A DNA stretch of 64,000 nucleotides from Pseudofulvibacter geojedonensis. GTDB taxonomy: Bacteria; Bacteroidota; Bacteroidia; Flavobacteriales; Flavobacteriaceae. Location: assembly GCF_042675745.1 (NCBI RefSeq), contig NZ_JBHTJM010000010.1, positions 248,001-312,000 on the forward strand, read 5' to 3'. Shown here piece after piece: positions 58,180 through 64,000 of the stretch; position 1 is the first letter of the stretch; each line of letters starts with the position of its first letter. Below the pieces are notes generated by a model that ran no database searches, had not been told where the DNA came from, and saw only the letters and a program-made list of their open reading frames with translations. A program made the translations under genes and the position numbers.

Positions 58180-59363
58180 TACAAATTAAAATAGTTGATG
58201 TAAGTATTTAAATCTTTGTCCCCTCTTCCAGACAAATTAATAACAACAATGTCTTCTGAGTCAAACTTTCTTTGTTCTAATACCGCTAGAGCGTGAGAGC
58301 TTTCTATAGCAGGAATAATTCCTTCTAATTGGCATAAGGTAAGTCCGGCTGCCATTGCTTCATCATCCGTGACAGATACGAAATCAGCTCTTTCGCTTTC
58401 AAATAAATGTGCATGCATGGGTCCAACTCCTGGATAATCTAAACCTGCGGAAATAGAATAAGGTTCTATAATTTGCCCATCGTTTGTTTGCATTAGTAAT
58501 GTTCTACTTCCATGAATAATACCGTCTTTACCTAAAGCAGATGTAGCTGCGCTTTCTCCAGAATTTACTCCTTTGCCAGCAGCTTCTGCAGCAATTAAAT
58601 TAACGCTTGTATCGTCTAGAAAATGATAAAAAGCACCAGCGGCATTGCTTCCTCCTCCAACACATGCAATAACATAATCGGGGTTCTCTCTCCCTTCTTG
58701 TTCTTGTAATTGCCATTTCATTTCTTCTGATATAATAGATTGAAAACGGGCAACCATATCTGGGTAAGGATGAGGTCCAACTACAGAGCCAATTATGTAG
58801 TGAGTATCTACAGGATTATTAATCCAATCTCTAATGGCTTCGTTAGTAGCATCTTTTAGGGTTTTACTACCTGAAGTAGCAGGAATTACTTTAGCTCCTA
58901 ACATTTTCATTCGAGCAACATTGGGTGCTTGTCTAGCAATATCTATTTCACCCATGTAAACAATACACTCAATACCCATTAAAGCACAAACAGTAGCAGT
59001 AGCAACTCCGTGTTGACCAGCACCTGTCTCGGCAATAATTCTTTTTTTACCTAGTTTTTTTGCTACAAGTATCTGACCAATAGTATTATTTACTTTATGT
59101 GCACCAGTATGATTTAAGTCTTCTCTTTTTAAATAGATTTTAGTATTGTACTTTTCTGAAAGTCTTTTGGCAAAGTATAAAGGTGAAGGTCTTCCTACGT
59201 AATCTTTTAATAGTTGCTGAAATTCTTCTTGAAAAGAAGGGTCTTGCATAATAGAAAGGTAAGACTGTTTTAGTTCCTCTACATTTGGATATAACATTTC
59301 CGGTATGTATGCTCCTCCAAACTTACCGTAAAATCCTTTTTCGTTAATATGATAATTAGACAT
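58179..59363 (-). CDS. trpB: Tryptophan synthase beta chain
   Basis: 394-residue PLP enzyme joining indole and serine to tryptophan. The PLP lysine is in the signature LKREDLNHTGAHKVNN. The phosphate-binding glycine loop is CVGGGSNAAG, and the chain ends with SGRGDKDLNTYINYF. It overlaps trpF by 8 nt and trpA by 1 nt. Confidence 0.98.
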   Translation of the reverse strand: MSNYHINEKGFYGKFGGAYIPEMLYPNVEELKQSYLSIMQDPSFQEEFQQLLKDYVGRPSPLYFAKRLSEKYNTKIYLKREDLNHTGAHKVNNTIGQILVAKKLGKKRIIAETGAGQHGVATATVCALMGIECIVYMGEIDIARQAPNVARMKMLGAKVIPATSGSKTLKDATNEAIRDWINNPVDTHYIIGSVVGPHPYPDMVARFQSIISEEMKWQLQEQEGRENPDYVIACVGGGSNAAGAFYHFLDDTSVNLIAAEAAGKGVNSGESAATSALGKDGIIHGSRTLLMQTNDGQIIEPYSISAGLDYPGVGPMHAHLFESERADFVSVTDDEAMAAGLTLCQLEGIIPAIESSHALAVLEQRKFDSEDIVVINLSGRGDKDLNTYINYFNL

Positions 59364-59991
59364 TTGATGTCGGTTTTAATAGTTCTTTAAATTCAGTTAA
59401 TTTAGTAGTGTCTTTAAGTCCAGGTTCTATTTCAAACTTGCTATTTACATCTATAGCATAGCAATATTGAGCAGCAGGAGATGATAAGAACTCTTGTAAA
59501 TCGGTTACATTTTCTAAACCAATTCCGCCACTTAAAAAATAAGGTTTGGTAGAGGGATAGTTCTCCAGAACTGACCAATCAAAGGAATATCCATTTCCCC
59601 CAGGTAAAGTTCCTTTCGTGTCAAATAAAAAGTAATCGCAAATTACTTCGAATTGACTTAAAACTGTAAAGTTAAATTCGTCTTTTATAGAAAAAACTTT
59701 AATGGTTTTTGAGTTAGTTTTGGCTTTTAATTTTTTGCAATATTCGGGTGTTTCATTTCCGTGTAGTTGAATATAATCTAAATGGTGGTGATTTACTTTG
59801 TCTAATACATATTCAATAGAAGCGTTAACAAACACACCTACTTTGCTTATCTCTTTAGTTAAATTAGGGATTTCTCCATCAAAGAAACGACTTGATTTTT
59901 CGTAGAAAATGAAACCTAAGAAATCAGGATTTATTTCTGTAACCTGATTGATATTTTCTTGATATTTCATACCACAGATTTTAAGCTTCAT
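59356..59991 (-). CDS. trpF: Phosphoribosylanthranilate isomerase
   Basis: 211-residue TIM barrel converting phosphoribosylanthranilate to the carboxyphenylamino-deoxyribulose phosphate. The catalytic Cys is in LKICGMKY at the N-terminus, and the general acid Asp in YAIDVNSKFE; the LSGGIGLENV phosphate loop is present. I chose ATG 59989-59991, since the earlier TTG at 60009 lies inside the methyltransferase gene and adds six unmatched residues. The first 11 nt overlap the end of that gene. Confidence 0.96.
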   Translation of the reverse strand: MKLKICGMKYQENINQVTEINPDFLGFIFYEKSSRFFDGEIPNLTKEISKVGVFVNASIEYVLDKVNHHHLDYIQLHGNETPEYCKKLKAKTNSKTIKVFSIKDEFNFTVLSQFEVICDYFLFDTKGTLPGGNGYSFDWSVLENYPSTKPYFLSGGIGLENVTDLQEFLSSPAAQYCYAIDVNSKFEIEPGLKDTTKLTEFKELLKPTSNV

Positions 59992-60628
59992 CTGTTCTTT
60001 TTTTAGCAATTATAATAAGGTCATTAGCTTTGACTTTACCTTCAGAAATATAATCTTGATTAACCATTTTTAATATTTCGAAACTGTTTTGATTCAAATA
60101 GTCTCTTATATATTCTTTCTCATGAAAATATTGATAAGCTGTATTTTTTCCTGAACTTGAAGTTATATATCTGGAATTAGCATATAAATCTTCCATTGTA
60201 CTAATGTAGAGTAAACCATTTGGCAATAATAACGCCGAACATTTTTTAATAAATGTAAATACTTCTTCTTTAGATAAATATGGGAAACAAAAAGCACTAA
60301 TAATTCCATTAAACTTTTGGTTTAATTTGTCTATATCTAAAGCATTCATGATTTTAAAATCTGCTGAAGGGTTATTGTTTTTGGCTAGTGTAATCATGTT
60401 TTTAGCAATATCAATTCCGAGTATGTTATAGTTAGGACGCCGGTCGAGTATATATTTTGTTACATTACCTGGTCCACACCCAACCTCTAGAAGTGAAGCG
60501 TTATGGTTATTTATGTTTTCACAGAACAGATTAAATCCACTATGATATTGCTCAATGTTCATCAGCTTTGCTTCATATTCTTTAGCACAGTTGTTAAAAG
60601 TATTTAATATGGATTCTTTTCTGTTCAT
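59981..60628 (-). CDS. SAM-dependent methyltransferase inserted in the trp operon
   Basis: 215-residue class I methyltransferase. SAM motif I is SLLEVGCGPGNVTKYIL near residue 47, the acidic motif II is ILGIDIAKNM, and IISAFCFPYLS and LPNGLLYISTME follow in the UbiE/BioC-like order. It overlaps the trpC stop by ATGA and the trpF start by 11 nt, so it is translated in step with the trp genes. No transmembrane segment is visible. The substrate is unknown. An indole, anthranilate or tryptophan-derived metabolite is one idea, unproven. I chose ATG 60626-60628; the earlier TTG at 60661 lies inside trpC. Confidence 0.9.
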   Translation of the reverse strand: MNRKESILNTFNNCAKEYEAKLMNIEQYHSGFNLFCENINNHNASLLEVGCGPGNVTKYILDRRPNYNILGIDIAKNMITLAKNNNPSADFKIMNALDIDKLNQKFNGIISAFCFPYLSKEEVFTFIKKCSALLLPNGLLYISTMEDLYANSRYITSSSGKNTAYQYFHEKEYIRDYLNQNSFEILKMVNQDYISEGKVKANDLIIIAKKRTDEA

Positions 60629-61413
60629 GATTGTTCCAGTTCTTTTACAAAGTTGATACAACTCTCTCCAGGATTCTCGGTTTTCATAAAGTTTTCGCCA
60701 ATAAGAAAACCTTGGTAGTCATATTGCTGTAAGTCTTTAATGGCTTCAATAGAGCTAATACCACTTTCAGAAACCTTAACAAAATCATTTGGAATTAGCT
60801 CGCTTAAGTCTTTACTTATCTGAGTAGAGACTTCAAAAGTTTTTAAGTTACGATTGTTAACTCCTAACATGTCTATAGATGGCATAATAGATTTCTCTAA
60901 CTCTTCTTGGTTATGAACCTCTAGTAATACATCTAATTGTAAACTTTTTGCAAACTCAGATAGTTGTTTTATTTCTTGTCTGGTTAATACAGTAGCAATC
61001 AAAAGGATAACATCTGCGCCATAAGACTTGGCTTCTAATAGCTGGTATTCGTCTATAATAAACTCTTTTCTAAGTAAAGGGATATTAGCAGAAGCTCTAG
61101 CTAAAAGTAAATCATCTAAAGAGCCTCCAAAATATTTTCCATCTGTTAAAACAGACATTCCACATACACCAGCGTTTTCATAACTTATAGCTACATCTTG
61201 TACAGAAACTTTTTGATTGATAACAGCCTTAGAAGGAGATCGTCTTTTGTGTTCTGCAATAATACCAGATTTACTATTTCTTAAGTTGTCAGCTAATGAT
61301 ATAGTAGGTTTAGTAAATAAGATTGATTGTTCTAACTGAGAAGTAGGTATAATAGATTTTTTCAGATCAACCTCTTTCTTTTTATCTTGTATGATTCTAT
61401 CTAGAATATGCAT
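60625..61413 (-). CDS. trpC: Indole-3-glycerol phosphate synthase
   Basis: 262-residue TIM barrel closing the indole ring. The N-terminal HILDRIIQDKKKEV, the catalytic Lys region IIAEHKRRSPSKA and the LGVNNRNLKTFEV motif are all present. It is a single-function protein (not fused to trpF). Its stop overlaps the methyltransferase start (ATGA). It starts 1 nt after trpD. Confidence 0.97.
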   Translation of the reverse strand: MHILDRIIQDKKKEVDLKKSIIPTSQLEQSILFTKPTISLADNLRNSKSGIIAEHKRRSPSKAVINQKVSVQDVAISYENAGVCGMSVLTDGKYFGGSLDDLLLARASANIPLLRKEFIIDEYQLLEAKSYGADVILLIATVLTRQEIKQLSEFAKSLQLDVLLEVHNQEELEKSIMPSIDMLGVNNRNLKTFEVSTQISKDLSELIPNDFVKVSESGISSIEAIKDLQQYDYQGFLIGENFMKTENPGESCINFVKELEQS

Positions 61414-61414
61414 C

Positions 61415-62404
61415 TTAATTCAAATTTATTAGCTGAGTTAATTTTTCTTTAGCTTTTCCAGATAGTAAACTTTCTTTAGCTAATTCAAACCCTTCTTTTG
61501 GCTTTAAACCTTTTACGGTTGCAATGGCCATGCCTGCATTGGCACATACTACATTGTTCTGTGCTATGGTTCCTTTTCCATCTAGTACGTTAACAAAAAT
61601 AGAGGCAGCTTCTTTTATAGAGTTACCACCATAAATAGCTTCTTGAGTATGGTATTCTACTCCAAAATCTGTTGCACTCAACATTTTTTCGGAGTTGTTT
61701 TGAATTAATTTAGTTTCGCCAGTTAATGAGATTTCATCATAACCATCTAAAGCGTGTAAGATGCTGTAGTTTTTATCTTCTGACTGATATAAATAACCAT
61801 ACATTCTTGCTAGTTCTAGGTTGAATACGCCTACTAATTGATTTTTTGGAAAAGCTGGATTGACCATTGGACCCAACATATTGAAAAATGTTTTTATGCC
61901 TAAAGCTTTTCTTATGGGGGCTACATTTTTCATAGCTGGATGGAATAGAGGAGCGTGTAATACACAAATCCCTACATTATCCACAGCTTTTTTTAGATAA
62001 TCGATGTCATTGGTGAATTTAATCCCAAGGTGTTCCATTACATTAGAAGATCCACAAGCTGAAGAAACTCCATAATTACCATGTTTGGTTACCTTAACAT
62101 CAGCTCCAGCCGTTACAAAAGAAGATAGGGTAGAGATGTTAAAAGTATCTTTTCCATCTCCACCAGTTCCGCATAAATCAATGGTGTTGAATTCTGATAA
62201 ATTGACCGGAATACAAAGTTCTAATAAGGCATCTCTAAATCCTTTTAGTTCATCTAAAGTTATAGGTCGCATCATAAATACCGTTAAAAAAGAAGCTATT
62301 TGGGCTTCATTATAACTCCCATTAGAAATGTTTATCAAAATGTCTTTAGCATTTTGATAGCCAATGGTTTCATGATTAATAAGTTTATTTAGTAGTTGTT
62401 TCAT
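61415..62404 (-). CDS. trpD: Anthranilate phosphoribosyltransferase
   Basis: 329-residue enzyme attaching phosphoribose from PRPP to anthranilate. The PRPP-binding glycine loop DLCGTGGDGKDTFN near residue 77 and KHGNYGVSSACGS near 107 are conserved, as is the Asp-Glu-containing LDGYDEISLTG. It lies 29 nt after trpG. Confidence 0.97.
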   Translation of the reverse strand: MKQLLNKLINHETIGYQNAKDILINISNGSYNEAQIASFLTVFMMRPITLDELKGFRDALLELCIPVNLSEFNTIDLCGTGGDGKDTFNISTLSSFVTAGADVKVTKHGNYGVSSACGSSNVMEHLGIKFTNDIDYLKKAVDNVGICVLHAPLFHPAMKNVAPIRKALGIKTFFNMLGPMVNPAFPKNQLVGVFNLELARMYGYLYQSEDKNYSILHALDGYDEISLTGETKLIQNNSEKMLSATDFGVEYHTQEAIYGGNSIKEAASIFVNVLDGKGTIAQNNVVCANAGMAIATVKGLKPKEGFELAKESLLSGKAKEKLTQLINLN

Positions 62405-62433
62405 TTTATGTTTTTAAGAGTTATTGAATGATT

Positions 62434-63003
62434 TTAATTGTTAATCCAATTCTCTAATATTTGTTTTCCATTTGGAGTTAAAACCGATTCTGGATGATAT
62501 TGCACACCTCTTACATCATATGTTTTATGTCTTAACGACATGATTTGTCCGTTTTTATCTGTTGAGGTAACTTCTAGACAATCTGGCAAATCGTTACTTT
62601 TTACCACCCAAGAATGATAACGACCTACTTCAAATTCGCTAGGTAGATTTTCAAATAACTGTTCATCTTGAACGGTTAATTTTACTTTTGTTGCCACGCC
62701 ATGGTAAACTTCATCTAAGTTTTCTAACGATCCTCCAAAAACTTCACCGATAGCTTGTTGACCTAAGCAAACACCTAAAATACTTTTACTAGAAGCATAT
62801 TTTTCTATGATAGGTTTTAATAATCCGGCTTCATCTGGAATTCCAGGACCTGGAGATAATAAGATCTTTTCGAAATCTTCAACTTCATCAATAAAAAGTT
62901 GATCGTTTCTCTTTACGGTAACATCACAGTCTAAGTCTTCTAAATAATGAACTAGGTTGTAGGTGAAACTATCGTAATTATCTATAACTAATATCTTTTT
63001 CAT
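62434..63003 (-). CDS. trpG: Anthranilate synthase glutamine amidotransferase component
   Basis: 189-residue class I glutamine amidotransferase providing ammonia for TrpE. The nucleophile Cys is in LGVCLGQQAIGEVFGG, and the His-Glu pair in VQYHPESVLTPNG. It begins with IDNYDSFTYNL. A close relative also serves p-aminobenzoate synthesis (PabA), but position after trpE favours anthranilate synthase. It lies 6 nt after trpE. Confidence 0.96.
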   Translation of the reverse strand: MKKILVIDNYDSFTYNLVHYLEDLDCDVTVKRNDQLFIDEVEDFEKILLSPGPGIPDEAGLLKPIIEKYASSKSILGVCLGQQAIGEVFGGSLENLDEVYHGVATKVKLTVQDEQLFENLPSEFEVGRYHSWVVKSNDLPDCLEVTSTDKNGQIMSLRHKTYDVRGVQYHPESVLTPNGKQILENWINN

Positions 63004-63009
63004 ACTATT

Positions 63010-64000
63010 TTATATTTCTTCAGCCAACTGTAAAGCAGTTTGTAAGGCTCTAACTTTATTATATACTTCTTGGGTCTCATTTTCTTCTGACGATTTGGCT
63101 ACAATACCTGCTCCAGCTTGAAAATGCAACTCATGGTTTTTACTTAAGAAAGTTCTAATGATAATTGCATGATTAAAATTACCATCAAAATCCATGAAAC
63201 CAATGGCGCCACCATAAAAATCTCGATTTGTTTTTTCGTATTTTTCTATTAATTGTAAGGCTTTATGTTTTGGTGCACCACTTAATGTGCCAGCAGGAAA
63301 TGTATCTGCAACTACTTGCATAGTCGTACTATTTGCATGTTTTTTACCAGTAACCTTAGAAACTAAATGAATTACATGAGAGAAAAATTGAAGCTCTTTG
63401 TAGGTAGTAACTTTTATATTACTACCATTTCTGCTCAAATCGTTTCGAGCTAAATCTACTAGCATTACATGTTCGGCATTTTCTTTAGGGTCTGCAAACA
63501 ATGCTTTGGCTACTTCTGCATCTTTTTCGTCATTACCTGTTCTTTTAAAAGTTCCAGCTATAGGGTGTATTTCTGTATGATTATCTTTTACTACTAATTG
63601 AGCCTCTGGTGAGCTTCCAAAGATTTTGAAATTTCCGTAATCAAAATAAAACAAATAAGGTGAAGGATTGATGCTTCTTAAGGCCCTATAAACATTAAAT
63701 TCATCTCCTTTAAATTTTTGAGAAAATCTTCTAGATAATACTAACTGAAAAACATCTCCTCTATAACAGTGTTGTTTAGCTAATGCCACTTGTTTTTTAA
63801 AATCTTCGTCTGTTAAATTAGATGTTGTCTCACCGTCTTTGTTAAATGAGTAATGTGCATAGGTGGTATTTTTAAGTAATTGCTCTATTTCTGCTATGTT
63901 GTTTTCACTCTTGTAATTATGGGAGAATAAATAAGCTTCATTATTAAAATGATTAATAGCAATTATATTTTGGTATACCGCATAATACATGTCTGGTATG
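63010..64000 (-). CDS. trpE: Anthranilate synthase component I, cut by the window edge
   Basis: The C-terminal 326 or more residues of the chorismate-binding subunit, with the frame still open at the edge, so roughly the first 130-140 residues are missing. Conserved parts of the chorismate-utilising fold are DVFQLVLSRRFS, FGSSPEAQL, IHPIAGTFKRTG, LVDLARNDLSR, FPAGTLSGAPKHKAL and QAGAGIVAKS. It is the first visible gene of the trp operon. The promoter and any leader-peptide attenuator lie outside the window. Confidence 0.96.
   Translation of the reverse strand, partial: IPDMYYAVYQNIIAINHFNNEAYLFSHNYKSENNIAEIEQLLKNTTYAHYSFNKDGETTSNLTDEDFKKQVALAKQHCYRGDVFQLVLSRRFSQKFKGDEFNVYRALRSINPSPYLFYFDYGNFKIFGSSPEAQLVVKDNHTEIHPIAGTFKRTGNDEKDAEVAKALFADPKENAEHVMLVDLARNDLSRNGSNIKVTTYKELQFFSHVIHLVSKVTGKKHANSTTMQVVADTFPAGTLSGAPKHKALQLIEKYEKTNRDFYGGAIGFMDFDGNFNHAIIIRTFLSKNHELHFQAGAGIVAKSSEENETQEVYNKVRALQTALQLAEEI

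Noticed and set aside
1..64000. tRNA, rRNA, CRISPR, insertion sequence, integrase or prophage genes
   Set aside because: Gaps between genes are short. None contains tRNA-like arms, regular spaced repeats, transposase motifs or terminal inverted repeats of an IS.

Overview
This 64 kb window is a low-GC chromosomal segment from a member of the Flavobacteriaceae (Bacteroidota). I place it at family level only. The evidence is two proteins with type IX secretion (T9SS) sorting domains, of which one has a gliding-motility-type C-terminus and a choice-of-anchor L domain. Flavobacterial gene pairs are also present (rsfS-ftsH-LUD-cdsA, PASTA-rluD beside ddl). Many genes are preceded by the Bacteroidota -7 promoter element TAnnTTTG, and almost no gene has a Shine-Dalgarno sequence. 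I see no rRNA, tRNA, CRISPR array, insertion sequence or prophage. Most of the window is core genome.

Layout. 0.2-7.5 kb (minus): a TPR hybrid histidine kinase; lipA followed directly by a GAPDH gene; then an operon of a four-cysteine membrane peptide, a GT2 glycosyltransferase, a sigma factor and an Nramp-like transporter. 7.5-16 kb: a secreted M43 protease with a T9SS tail, an M1 peptidase, murB, an aminotransferase, a periplasmic aspartyl protease with a PDZ domain, and a DUF1573 protein. 16-30 kb: valS, a small secreted protein whose frame is broken in an A-tract, YceI, an acyl-CoA-binding protein, cdsA, a LUD protein, ftsH, rsfS, birA, pyrE, a Nudix protein, an M14 peptidase and a SulP transporter.

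30-46 kb: a 1441-residue repeat adhesin exported by T9SS, an alpha/beta hydrolase, coaD, ddl, a PASTA protein, rluD, yaaA, DUF983, an AraC regulator, an NnrE-only hydrate epimerase, a DEAD-box helicase, a VF530 protein, a CPBP protease and a second AraC regulator. 46-57 kb: an unusual set made of a radical SAM protein with a CX4CX2C cysteine motif, a 617-residue PLP enzyme and a small helical protein; then a glycan-type cluster (GT2, epimerase, TPR lipoprotein), a second DEAD-box helicase, SlyD and a methyltransferase. 57-64 kb: a complete trp operon apart from the 5' end of trpE, in the order trpE-G-D-C-(methyltransferase)-F-B-A-ywbE.

The points most worth following up are these. A methyltransferase gene is overlapped into the trp operon between trpC and trpF. 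The radical SAM / large PLP enzyme pair looks undescribed. LipA and GAPDH lie in the same reading frame with only one TAA between them. birA has no usable ATG for its conserved N-terminus and seems to start at ATC right at its promoter. The Nramp homologue lacks the canonical metal-binding motifs. NnrE has lost its usual dehydratase partner domain. Five genes appear to start with TTG.
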